A DNA stretch of 64,000 nt from Mytilus californianus (taxonomy: Eukaryota > Mollusca > Bivalvia > Mytilida > Mytilidae), in NCBI RefSeq assembly GCF_021869535.1, contig NW_026262701.1:48301278-48365277 (forward strand), read 5' to 3'. Below, piece by piece: positions 51,901 to 58,298 of the stretch. Position 1 is the stretch's first letter. Each line of letters begins with the position of its first letter. The notes below the pieces were generated by a model, which was given only the letters and a program-made list of their open reading frames with translations, was not told the DNA's origin and did no database searches. Made by a program: the position numbers and the translations under genes.

Positions 51901-54900
51901 AGGAGGAGGAGGACGACGACAATGGAGGACGACAGACGCCAAGTGATGAGAAAAGCTCACTTGGCCCATTGGGCCAGGTGAGCTAAAAAAGGCATTGAAG
52001 AATTCTCTCAAAATTAGGTGAGAAATGCACCTGTAGTATGGTTTACTTAAGTATGTATAATAGAAATAGAAAATTTAATTTGGTACCAACAATAACAATT
52101 ACTCAAACACTGAAAGTTATGTGACATCTTAAATTTGAAAAAAAATGGTTGAATATGTTTTATATCACATGTATAAACTGAATTTAAAACATGTGTAAAT
52201 AGACTTTCTTTTAAAAGAAAATCCTTTATTTAATCCAAATCTTCAAAAATATACTGCTTTTGAATTGTTGTCTTCCCATCCACTAACTTGCCGAAAGCTT
52301 TTCCATATGCAGTGGCCTTAACCATGATATATTTCTCGTTAGAATTTTGGCAATCATACAGTGCAAGGGTAAAGGGAAAAACAGAAATGAAAAATAGGGT
52401 AAACAAATGGCCCAAGACCACAATTAATGATCCCGCTTTTCGTTGTCCACGAATATAGTTCCTTTTAATTAGAGTGTATTTTTCTTAATTTTTTTTCTTT
52501 CCCTTCCTCACTCATTTCTTAGTTTTTTTGGGGTGGAAATAAAAGAAGAGAGGTGAAATAAACTTTTGGATGTTGTATTTTAACTGATTTTGATATGGAA
52601 AGAGTGATTAGGCCAGGTGCAAAAAGGTGATATTTACAGTTTTCGGAACATCTCTTGACTTGTCCATAGGGGTATGGATGTGTATTGGCTAAATTTGTAA
52701 GAGTCATTGATTCAATCTTTCTGAATTTTGGATATATTTTTGGACTAGTACTATACATTACACACACAAAAGATTTGACAAAAATGCATGGTGCAATTTT
52801 TTTAATGAAACAAAACATTATAAAGAACTAATAGGGGAATTTAATTGTGGTCTGTGGCCAAATGTGGAAAGGAGATATAATCAATCGATTCTGAAAGGAA
52901 AAAATAATACACCAAATCATTCACCAATTGTTATGACATGTATGATGATGATAGACAATGATAGATGTAGACGTAATAAATATAAAATTATCAGAGCTCC
53001 AGATAAGAATTCACAAATTGGGGTTTTTACCCACCATTTCTTTATGTAATTGGGTGATAAAGTTTTTTAATTGCATTATCAATTCCAATTCACCCTTCAA
53101 GCAAATATCAAATTGGGTTTTTCACCACCAAGCTCCTTAATGTATTGGGTTTTTTCATCAACACAATATTGAATATTTAGGCATGTTATAATCACATTAT
53201 ATCAACCCCAGATGTGTTTCCATCTTAAATGTGTTTCTTTCTTTGTAGAATATGTGCTAGCTGTTTTATTTGGTTTATCCACTGACGAGCAATTGTACAT
53301 TTAATTGTGTCCCGTTTTAAACGTTCTGTCAGTTTTGTATTTTCTCAAAACTTATGTAAACTGCAGCTGGTGTCACTAGTTGGACAGGAACTAATTGCCT
53401 TTCTAGATCCCATATGATCACCCTACAGTTTAATTATAGTTGGGGTAGGTGTGGCTAAGTGTTTAGATTTTTGTGTAATATATGTGAAATTTAGGTGCTG
53501 TAAGAAAGTTTTGCCAGTCCTTTCACCTTTTTGCCAGATCTACTTTTTAATAAAAATAAAAAGTAGTTTCCAGATTTAAGATATATCACAAAACCTTGAG
53601 GTTTATAGGGTGGTTTATAATGACGGAGACCACATTCAACTTAAATTTACAAATAATTCTGCAACATCAAGTAAATAAATGACAATGTTATACTGCACTT
53701 GCAAATAAGACAACTATCTTAAGCATCTAGAACAATTAGACCAAAACAAAGAAAGTGTCAAGCTGCATTGACGTAAAAAACGGATATGTGTATTCACTCA
53801 TCAACTAAAATGAAAAAAAATAATATATAAACTGTTTTCGTTTAATTCAATTTACATAAATCTGGGTTAAATTGTCCCTTATCAGAACTTTTGGTTTCCG
53901 ATGCTTTCAAACTACATATCATGTCATAATTGATTTGGCCTTTCACTTTTTCCAACTGATTTCGTTTTTGACGGAACCCCGTGTTTATCGCTCTAGCAAT
54001 GTTCTCGTTATGGTACGCAAACACGCCCATGCGTTCAATGGCCGCTTCCTAAAATCACTAGCTGAGTCTTGTTATCATCATAACTTTCCCTCAGCTATCA
54101 AAAAGAAGCCGAAAACATGCTTCTATTCAATATTTTTACCGGACATTTACTTTCGTTTTAATTCATTGTATGTTATGATAAATCCCGAGCAATTCGAAAA
54201 AATATGACAGCATGTCACACGCTAATTGGATAAACGCCGAGAAGATCGAAATGTTTTCATAAACACGTGTACCTTTTGAGCAACGAAAAATTCCAACAGG
54301 GACCCATTACAGCTACTTGATGGAGGGCTCTATTTTTAGAACGAAAGGACATTTCCAATTATAAATATTATAAAAATAGATTTACGCGACGACTGTAATC
54401 AAGTAAGGGTAAATAACGCAAACGATAGCGAATAAAAGCGTTAAGAACCCATGTTTTTGGCATATAATTGGGTTTTCCTTTGAATTAATTGGGTTATTGA
54501 ACCCTGCAATGGGCAATTGCATTGGGTTTTTAATTATTTTTATTGCGTGATCACGCAAATACGCAGCTTATCTGGAGCTCTGAAATTATACACATTTTCA
54601 TGCATTTCCTTAACAACAAAATCACCAGAAACTTGTTTTGATATGAATTTTAGTATTTTGAAGTCACAAGACAAAATGCCTGATGACACAAAGAAATTTT
54701 GAATGTTGTATAGGGGCAAAGTGTCGCAGAATACCAAATAGAGATACTATAAAGCAGGCTGATATCCAGTTGAAATAAAATAAACGAAAAATAATTTTTT
54801 ATTAGAGAATTAACCCTTCCATGCAATATCAAATTAAAGTTTAAAAATTTTTTTTTAACATTCGAAAATTTCCAGCAACAACCGATCAGACAATAGTTAT

Positions 54901-57889
54901 ACGTTGACAAAAGGCATAAAAGTACAGTAAATGATGCTTAATAACTAAATATACATTTGTCTTTTAACTCATTCGACCCCAAGAGATTTCTGAAAATCAG
55001 GCATTTTCGAAAATTTGCAAACTTATGCAAATTAGTAGACTCTTGATGCCAGAGCTCCAGATAAGCTGCGTATTTGCGTGATCACGCAATAAAAATAATT
55101 AAAAACCCAATGCAATTGCCCATTGCAGGGTTCAATAACCCAATTAATTCAAAGGAAAACCCAATTATATGCCAAAAACATGGGTTCTTAACGCTTTTAT
55201 TCGCTATCGTTTGCGTTATTTACCCTTACTTGATTACAGTCGTCGCGTAAATCTATTTTTATAATATTTATAATTGGAAATGTCCTTTCGTTCTAAAAAT
55301 AGAGCCCTCCATCAAGTAGCTGTAATGGGTCCCTGTTGGAATTTTTCGTTGCTCAAAAGGTACACGTGTTTATGAAAACATTTCGATCTTCTCGGCGTTT
55401 ATCCAATTAGCGTGTGACATGCTGTCATATTTTTTCGAATTGCTCGGGATTTATCATAACATACAATGAATTAAAACGAAAGTAAATGTCCGGTAAAAAT
55501 ATTGAATAGAAGCATGTTTTCGGCTTCTTTTTGATAGCTGAGGGAAAGTTATGATGATAACAAGACTCAGCTAGTGATTTTAGGAAGCGGCCATTGAACG
55601 CATGGGCGTGTTTGCGTACCATAACGAGAACATTGCTAGAGCGATAAACACGGGGTTCCGTCAAAAACGAAATCAGTTGGAAAAAGTGAAAGGCCAAATC
55701 AATTATGACATGATATGTAGTTTGAAAGCATCGGAAACCAAAAGTTCTGATAAGGGACAATTTAACCCAGATTTATGTAAATTGAATTAAACGAAAACAG
55801 TTTATATATTATTTTTTTTCATTTTAGTTGATGAGTGAATACACATATCCGTTTTTTACGTCAATGCAGCTTGACACTTTCTTTGTTTTGGTCTAATTGT
55901 TCTAGATGCTTAAGATAGTTGTCTTATTTGCAAGTGCAGTATAACATTGTCATTTATTTACTTGATGTTGCAGAATTATTTGTAAATTTAAGTTGAATGT
56001 GGTCTCCGTCATTATAAACCACCCTATAAACCTCAAGGTTTTGTGATATATCTTAAATCTGGAAACTACTTTTTATTTTTATTAAAAAGTAGATCTGGCA
56101 AAAAGGTGAAAGGACTGGCAAAACTTTCTTACAGCACCTAAATTTCACATATATTACACAAAAATCTAAACACTTAGCCACACCTACCCCAACTATAATT
56201 AAACTGTAGGGTGATCATATGGGATCTAGAAAGGCAATTAGTTCCTGTCCAACTAGTGACACCAGCTGCAGTTTACATAAGTTTTGAGAAAATACAAAAC
56301 TGACAGAACGTTTAAAACGGGACACAATTAAATGTACAATTGCTCGTCAGTGGATAAACCAAATAAAACAGCTAGCACATATTCTACAAAGAAAGAAACA
56401 CATTTAAGATGGAAACACATCTGGGGTTGATATAATGTGATTATAACATGCCTAAATATTCAATATTGTGTTGATGAAAAAACCCAATACATTAAGGAGC
56501 TTGGTGGTGAAAAACCCAATTTGATATTTGCTTGAAGGGTGAATTGGAATTGATAATGCAATTAAAAAACTTTATCACCCAATTACATAAAGAAATGGTG
56601 GGTAAAAACCCCAATTTGTGAATTCTTATCTGGAGCTCTGTGATGCTGTAACTGATGCTGATCTATCAAACTATGTATTGAGATTTGAGGGCAGATGGCA
56701 TGGGTGGGGTGGGAGGTGGTATATTTTCTGGTGGGTTTGAACACACCCCTAATGAAAAATGGTCATTTTCAGTCTATTTTTAGATATTAATACGACCTTG
56801 AGAGGTGAACATTGACTAAACTGTGTTTCTTTGTCATTCAAGTATTACCTTACAGTTACTGCAGTCTATCCATACTGACTGGAAGTAAATGTGACTTGCG
56901 AATCTTGCTGGGGAATTATTATTGGCTAGCCAAGTATGCCTAAATGTCCGTTTTTACCGATTTCTGACAAAAAAGTGACCTAGATTTTACAGACCACATT
57001 TCTTTTGGCCATATTATACCTCCTTGTGTTCCTGTACCATCTATGCAAGTATTTATGATAAAAGTTGATACCTACAGCCCATACCAGTAACCTAGTGGCC
57101 ATCAAAAGACTCCCACCCCCACCTGATTTGGGCTACTTTTCATGTTTTTCCAATTTTGAACTCTAAAAAGGCCATTAAAGTTGCCATATTTTCATAAACA
57201 CACATCTGAGAAGACTTTATGGACCATGAATTGCATGGTTAAAGTCCCTGCTGTCAAGACAGTTGAGCTGGGGCAGTTCTAAAAAAATATGGAGGGTCAT
57301 ACAGGCCATCAAAGAATGGTGGTCGCCATCACGACTACAGGCGGGATTGGGGGCGAAGGGGTTAAAATACAACTGTCATATAAAGATTGTAATGATGCTA
57401 TTTGGATAAATTTATTGGTTTACTAGGGCTAATTGACAGCGTGTCATCCCTACAGTGGCTTCCATTTTTTTTATTGAACAAATTTGTCGGTGTAATGGGG
57501 AGATAATTTTGACGAAGAAGAATCATGAATGAAAGCAAGGATTTATATATCCCACATACAAATCCTTGCTGAAGGTCTAGTTTGCTTTTCAATCCACAGT
57601 CCGTGTAAGCAATATGCCAATAATTATACAGGTGCAAGTTGAAATTGAAATTAAAAATACATTACAGGGAATATAAGGAAACTTGAAATTTCGTAATTTC
57701 AATACATGTTTCCTCATAAATATTTCAATTGTTCTACTTATAATAACTTAAATAAGTGAACTTTGGTATAATTATCCTAAACTTTCCAAGAGTTTTGATA
57801 TATACTTGAACTTTTCCGTCTCCATCTAGCTTTAACGCATCTGCTACTGTTCTCATCACTGTTGTGAATGTCGTATTTGCAGCTGCCAT
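24840..57889 (-). CDS. VPS9D1: VPS9 domain-containing protein 1 (14 coding exons)
   Basis: Spliced gene for a VPS9-family protein, expected to act as a guanine-nucleotide exchange factor for Rab5-type GTPases on endosomes. The 14 exons sum to 2211 nt, a 736-residue protein plus TAG, with every junction in frame and GT-AG. Order: MIT-like helical region (1-85), a variable segment with a conserved [18 protein letters not shown] block (about 143-160), coiled coil (169-206), a conserved helical segment (210-300), an acidic/Lys-rich linker (about 310-510), and a VPS9 domain from about 515 to the C-terminus. The catalytic pairs of VPS9 domains are present: Asp677/Pro681 in GADDLLP and Tyr717/Thr720 in GEEGYCLTS. 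Human VPS9D1 is about 631 residues; the excess is mostly the linker. The family assignment comes from remembered similarity along the whole length. Expression is probably driven from the shared promoter at 57890-58151. Confidence 0.93.
25000..25165. repeat. Dispersed inverted-end repeat (GTGGATTCATTTATTTTCATG family)
   Basis: Starts TGTGGATTCATTTATTTTCA and ends in AATAATGAATCAACAGTA, so its ends are roughly inverted. The middle carries the TCGTGG...CCACGAAAG words. A relative is at 42865-43090 in another VPS9D1 intron. Confidence 0.55.
25192..25402. mobile_element. MITE with CTAAGGGCTATTCC ends
   Basis: Left end CTAAGGGCTATTCCAGAAAG is mirrored at the right end by CTGGAATAACCCTTAG; the inner parts (AAATGTATGG / CCATACATTT) also pair. 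It belongs with 41562-41752. No coding capacity. Target duplication was not resolved. Confidence 0.65.
26274..26408. repeat. Tandem pair of a 70-bp unit with a palindrome
   Basis: Two direct copies, 70 bp apart, of a segment containing TTTTCACTTGCAAGTGAATA. The palindrome CACTTGCAAGTG is kept in both. In VPS9D1 intron 13. Confidence 0.7.
27085..27225 (+). repeat. Dispersed mussel repeat (GATGTGGTATGATTGCC family)
   Basis: Copy with AATGTGGTATGATTACTAATG and ACCATACGGCCTTCAACAATG, in VPS9D1 intron 13, antisense to the gene. Confidence 0.7.
27277..27554 (-). repeat. 28-bp minisatellite repeating the exon 13 splice donor
   Basis: Ten tandem units of 28 bp (one is 26 bp). In the gene's sense a typical unit reads TTTGCAGCACATTCATGAAG followed by GGTAACAA. 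The eleventh unit in phase is exon 13's own 3' end and donor, GTTTATTCATGAAGG|GTAAT. The array therefore begins right after the donor and repeats the exon-intron junction. Three units (27305, 27415 and 27471 areas) keep the exact GAAGGGTAAC donor-like core. The TTTGCAG part of some units also resembles an acceptor. Confidence 0.85.
27562..27666 (-). CDS. VPS9D1: VPS9D1 exon 13 (catalytic Asp/Pro)
   Basis: Acceptor TTTTACAG|TGGAGC, donor GAAGG|GTAATG. Codes [20 protein letters not shown] and then [12 protein letters not shown], nearly the vertebrate sequence. Asp677 and Pro681 correspond to the Rab-binding and catalytic Asp and Pro of Rabex-type VPS9 domains. Its 5' splice site lies at the edge of a 28-bp tandem array whose units repeat that splice site. 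Confidence 0.93.
28330..29335 (+). repeat. Long dispersed repeat with internal ~150-170 bp tandem copies
   Basis: Begins near GATACGACCGCAGAGGTC and ends with GCGGTCGTATAAA. The middle is four degenerate tandem copies of a segment with ATGCTTGTTTTT, GCCCCTAATTCC and TACCCCCAAAATCAATCCCA. Related blocks are at 44805-46030 and 48180-48825. Open frames here follow the repeat and are not genes. Confidence 0.7.
29396..29462 (-). CDS. VPS9D1: VPS9D1 exon 12
   Basis: Acceptor ACTTTCAG|TGAAGT, donor TCTAT|GTAAGT. Codes [18 protein letters not shown] onward, matching vertebrate VRTLRIICVCAEDY in the VPS9 domain. Confidence 0.92.
30138..30215 (-). pseudogene. Degraded partial copy of VPS9D1 exon 11
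   Basis: Aligns with 31178-31250, the exon 11 3' end with its donor: shared words include TGTGTCA, AGAATTTAC, TCTAGTT, AGAAGTGT and GCTGATTTG in order. It lacks the rest of the exon and has lost the frame. It is likely a remnant of a local duplication within intron 11. Confidence 0.55.
30929..31039 (-). repeat. 37-bp tandem repeat carrying the exon 11 donor
   Basis: Three nearly identical 37-bp units. In gene sense each contains TTCAGGTAAATTCTATGACA, which continues as at the true exon 11 donor (TTTAG|GTAAATTCTATGACAC). Each unit thus holds a good 5' splice-site match. Confidence 0.85.
31197..31387 (-). CDS. VPS9D1: VPS9D1 exon 11
   Basis: Acceptor CAATTGTAG|ATTAGC, donor TTTAG|GTAAAT. Codes residues 588-651 in the VPS9 domain, including [13 protein letters not shown] and the [12 protein letters not shown] and KLECL helices. 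A degraded copy of its 3' end lies about 1 kb downstream, and a 37-bp repeat array carries its donor (see findings). Confidence 0.88.
31947..32915 (-). CDS. VPS9D1: VPS9D1 exon 10 (large acidic linker plus VPS9 start)
   Basis: At 969 nt, by far the largest exon. Acceptor ATTTTAAG|ATCTAA, donor TTCAG|GTAAAT. Codes residues 265-587. It starts with a conserved helical part ([18 protein letters not shown]). A long Glu/Asp/Lys/Ser-rich segment without obvious fold follows, including a run of acidic residues around [19 protein letters not shown]. It ends in the beginning of the VPS9 region ([20 protein letters not shown], then [11 protein letters not shown]). Conserved ends with an expanded middle fit a flexible tether between the N-terminal and GEF parts. 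Confidence 0.92.
33639..33724 (-). CDS. VPS9D1: VPS9D1 exon 9
   Basis: Acceptor TTTTCCAG|CTTGTT, donor ATAAG|GTAATC. Codes [20 protein letters not shown] onward, matching the W...K.KL...P conserved helix. The preceding intron 8 (6.47 kb) contains the long-inverted-repeat structure. Confidence 0.88.
34200..34450 (-). repeat. Dispersed repeat, CTCATTTTCATGGTT family, reverse
   Basis: Reverse relative of 18190-18470 with AATGAGGTCATG, GACAGACATACATGTGCACC and ACCTAATAAAGTCAG words. In VPS9D1 intron 8. Confidence 0.45.
34905..35790 (+). repeat. Dispersed repeat with tandem internal copies
   Basis: Contains three or four copies of a segment with AGGGCAATAACTCCTAT and TCTTGCTGATCATTTTT, ending in GACGACGACGGACGATGGAC. 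It belongs with 20745-21195 and 50630-51985. Confidence 0.65.
37010..37340 (+). pseudogene. Reverse transcriptase remnant with YIDD region
   Basis: Translation shows [16 protein letters not shown], the RT active-site region, then frameshifted and stop-interrupted versions of the [10 protein letters not shown] and KVLRQNR segments. Same RT family as 18800-19165. Non-functional. Confidence 0.65.
37740..38345 (+). mobile_element. Dispersed repeat plus retroelement 3' tail
   Basis: 37740-37930 starts AAATCCGGGTCACAAACCAA and resembles a common mussel repeat (CTGACTTGGTACAGGACATT). 37985-38345 carries the last RT codons ([14 protein letters not shown], with substitutions) and the tail CACATGTGGAACATGATCTG...GTGTTACTCAATCTG. 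Confidence 0.6.
40199..40286 (-). CDS. VPS9D1: VPS9D1 exon 8
   Basis: Acceptor GATTTCAG|GAGATT, donor GAGCAT|GTAAAT. Codes [20 protein letters not shown] and then the LEFEQEH motif, very close to vertebrate LTPEEREQRALY...LEYEQDH. Confidence 0.92.
40574..40595. other. 22-bp perfect palindrome
   Basis: ATGATTGTATT followed by its exact reverse complement AATACAATCAT, in VPS9D1 intron 7. It could form a hairpin; no function is inferred. Confidence 0.6.
40934..40986 (-). CDS. VPS9D1: VPS9D1 exon 7
   Basis: Acceptor TTTGCCAAG|CTAAAG, donor GCAAG|GTATAG. Codes [17 protein letters not shown], the continuation of the coiled coil (vertebrate KMEERRLRLQEAA). Confidence 0.88.
41562..41752. mobile_element. 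MITE with AGGGCTATTCC inverted ends
   Basis: Left end AGGGCTATTCCATTAAAATG followed by TATGTGGGAGGGTAGGAAGG; the right end is its reverse complement for about 41 bp, with at most a base or two of difference. 191 bp, non-coding, in VPS9D1 intron 6. Sister of 25192-25402. Confidence 0.8.
41902..41964 (-). CDS. VPS9D1: VPS9D1 exon 6
   Basis: Acceptor TTTTTCAG|AGCCTG, donor GCA|GTATCC, exactly 21 codons, phase 0 on both sides. Codes [20 protein letters not shown], matching the vertebrate SLQRQMMENLVIAKAREE; start of the coiled coil. Confidence 0.9.
42105..42195 (-). repeat. Dispersed mussel repeat (GATGTGGTATGATTGCC family), reverse
   Basis: GTCTCATTGGCAATCATACC with ACATCTCC, the reverse of the family head. 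In VPS9D1 intron 5, so sense to the gene's transcript. Confidence 0.65.
42602..42716 (-). CDS. VPS9D1: VPS9D1 exon 5
   Basis: Acceptor CATTACAG|TCCTAAG. Codes the conserved block from [19 protein letters not shown] through [11 protein letters not shown], close to the vertebrate LKAAYEARMARLDP motif. Two in-frame donors are possible: TAT|GTAATG (used here) and, 9 nt further, CTT|GTTTAC, ending at 42593. The first fits donor consensus better. Confidence 0.88.
42865..43090. repeat. Dispersed inverted-end repeat (GGATTCATTTATTTTCATT family)
   Basis: TGCGGATTCATTTATTTTCA at the left and AATGATAATGAAGCCACAGTA at the right, with ATTTCGTGGTTTC and AATCTACGAAACTGG inside. In VPS9D1 intron 4; see 25000-25165. 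Confidence 0.5.
43506..43641 (-). CDS. VPS9D1: VPS9D1 exon 4
   Basis: Acceptor TTTTCCAG|ATGCAG, donor CTTAT|GTAAGT. Codes a Ser-rich, poorly conserved linker ([15 protein letters not shown] onward) of 45 codons. The frame fits both neighbours. Confidence 0.85.
44136..44231 (-). CDS. VPS9D1: VPS9D1 exon 3
   Basis: Acceptor TTTATAG|GTAAC, donor ATTG|GTAGGC. Codes a segment with [13 protein letters not shown], the third MIT-like helix (vertebrate KMLKLAQQCLERA). Frame is kept from exon 2 (1 nt carried over) and 1 nt is carried on. Confidence 0.9.
44805..46030. repeat. Head-to-head repeat block (GATACGACCGCAGAGG family)
   Basis: 44805-45220 is a plus-oriented head of the family seen at 28330-29335; 45230-46030 is the same family in reverse. 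Together they form an imperfect inverted arrangement. C/G and A/T homopolymers (45183-45209, 45916-45940) are expanded. A 134-bp MITE is nested at 45344-45477. Confidence 0.6.
45344..45477. mobile_element. 134-bp MITE nested in a dispersed repeat
   Basis: Ends AGAGTTCTCGA and TCGAGAACTCT are exact inverted repeats. The insertion interrupts the family phrase GATTTTG...GGGTTATG, whose uninterrupted form is seen in sister copies, so it is younger than its host repeat. Confidence 0.6.
46085..46440. repeat. 35-bp satellite rich in ATTGCGCAAT palindromes
   Basis: About ten degenerate units of CAGTATTGCGCAATAGCAAG plus AAATCTTCAATTGCA. Five units carry the perfect palindrome ATTGCGCAAT (46085, 46120, 46155, 46393, 46411), which is the optimal C/EBP site. 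Other units carry one-base variants. In VPS9D1 intron 2, about 70 bp from the hAT-type MITE. Confidence 0.8.
46512..47421. mobile_element. hAT-type MITE with perfect 8-bp target duplication
   Basis: 910 bp. The terminal inverted repeats are CAGGCATGGGG and CCCCATGCCTG. The 8-bp duplication GTTCTAAC flanks it exactly (46504-46511 and 47422-47429). Both subterminal regions are dense in TAATGCATTA/ATTACAATTAC words. A CAG start plus an 8-bp duplication is diagnostic of hAT. No transposase frame is present, so it is non-autonomous. Confidence 0.9.
47739..48189. mobile_element. 451-bp MITE, GGTCC(A/G)AGTACACAGTTAT ends
   Basis: The left end GGTCCGAGTACACAGTTAT and the right end ATAACTGTGTACTTGGACC pair with one mismatch. 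ATATTA (left) and ATACTA (right) flank it, a likely 6-bp target duplication with one change. It shares TTTTCGTTGTCCAC with the 449-bp element at 52410-52858. Confidence 0.7.
48180..48825. repeat. GATACGACCGCAGAGG-family repeat, mixed orientation
   Basis: 48205-48395 is a reverse head (CCCCAACTGTTCAGGGTTCG); 48395-48825 is a plus body with two TTTTTGACCCCTAATTCC-type copies and a GACGACGTGATAGCAATATACG end. Confidence 0.6.
49384..49456 (-). CDS. VPS9D1: VPS9D1 exon 2
   Basis: Acceptor CTTTTTCAG|GAATCC, donor GGAG|GTAGAG. Codes [20 protein letters not shown] and on, the second helix of the MIT-like region, matching the vertebrate EAYTEYL block. Intron 1 upstream is the longest (8.35 kb) and holds the inverted twin element. 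Confidence 0.9.
50630..51985 (+). repeat. Dispersed repeat ending in AAAGCTCACTTGGCCC, longest copy
   Basis: Starts near AACTAGAGGCTCTAAAGAGC and runs through several GGGCAATAACTCCT blocks to GACGCCAAGTGATGAGAAAA and AGCTCACTTGGCCCATTGGG. A GGAGGAGGAGGACGACGACA run lies at 51897. In VPS9D1 intron 1 and antisense to it. Confidence 0.7.
52410..52858. mobile_element. 449-bp MITE with 6-bp target duplication
   Basis: Ends GCCCAAGACCACAATTAA and TTAATTGTGGTCTGTGGC are inverted with two differences. CAAATG flanks both sides exactly (52404-52409, 52859-52864). Its length and inner GTTGTCCACGAATATAGT tie it to 47739-48189. Confidence 0.72.
52992..54582 (+). mobile_element. 1591-bp inverted-repeat element, copy A
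   Basis: Begins CAGAGCTCCAGATAAG and ends CTTATCTGGAGCTCTG, with AAATTAT directly on both sides as a likely target duplication. The subterminal regions are rich in ACCCAATT/AATTGGGTT words. Inside, around 53842-54207, overlapping open frames exist on both strands (62 codons minus, 111 codons plus), neither recognised. The CAGAG start suggests a hAT relative, but the flanking repeat is 7 rather than 8 bp, so the class stays open. Confidence 0.82.
54583..55049. other. 467-bp spacer between the twin elements
   Basis: Ordinary AT-rich intron sequence. Parts (54755-54955) resemble the region near 1690-1830 and 57390-57480, so it includes a dispersed repeat fragment. No gene is supported. Confidence 0.45.
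55050..56640 (-). mobile_element. 1591-bp inverted-repeat element, copy B (opposite orientation)
   Basis: The reverse complement of copy A at every place I compared, and exactly the same length. The two internal open frames translate identically. Flanked by TGATGC on both sides (55044-55049, 56641-56646), different from copy A's flank, which argues for an independent insertion and against a palindromic duplication of the region. Confidence 0.82.
57806..57889 (-). CDS. VPS9D1: VPS9D1 exon 1 (start codon)
   Basis: Codes residues 1-28, from [12 protein letters not shown] to GDGKVQ. It ends with donor CAA|GTATAT in phase 0. The ATG is the first in frame before the promoter segment, and the MAAA start resembles the vertebrate protein. 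The ALKLDGDGK segment is the first helix of the MIT-like region. Confidence 0.88.
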
Positions 57890-58151
57890 CCTCAATATTT
57901 GTTTGTTTTTTAACAGATTATTGTTTTAGGGCACCTGCATCTTCAATCTTTTTGCAGACAGCTTTTTTTCACTTCCGGGATACGGAAACTATCGATAGAT
58001 AAAACAAATATATTTATGTAGTTATTTTTTTCTAAGTAAATATACTTATATGAAGATTAAACTTTATTTTGTCTTTGTTTAATTTGATTTAAGCTAATAA
58101 TAAATCTAAAATAATAGTAGTTTTCAATATTACGGAAATCTACGACTGCAC
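57890..58151. promoter_or_regulatory. Shared bidirectional promoter of VPS9D1 and ACIN1
   Basis: Only 262 bp separate the two start codons. The segment has ACTTCCGG (57971-57978), an ETS/GABP-type site, and 12 bp further TATCGATA (57990-57997), the DRE palindrome. Both are typical of housekeeping and divergent promoters. No TATA box is placed clearly for either gene, although AT-rich stretches are abundant. Confidence 0.7.
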
Positions 58152-58298
58152 ATGTCAACAATGGCGGACACTGATGCTCCGACTCTAAGGGGGAAAGACA
58201 TAAATGACTATCGCGTGGTAGATTTAAAGAAAGAATGTGATAAAAGGGGCCTTTCTAAGAGTGGAAATAAAGTAGACATTGTAGAGAGACTAAGAACG
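58152..58298 (+). CDS. ACIN1: ACIN1 exon 1 (SAP domain)
   Basis: Forty-nine codons ending at donor AGAACG|GTAATG, phase 0. Two in-frame ATGs are possible, 58152 and 58161. The second (ACAATGG context, giving MADTD) has the better Kozak match and resembles the vertebrate MAELE start. The SAP helix-extended loop-helix residues are intact. Confidence 0.88.
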
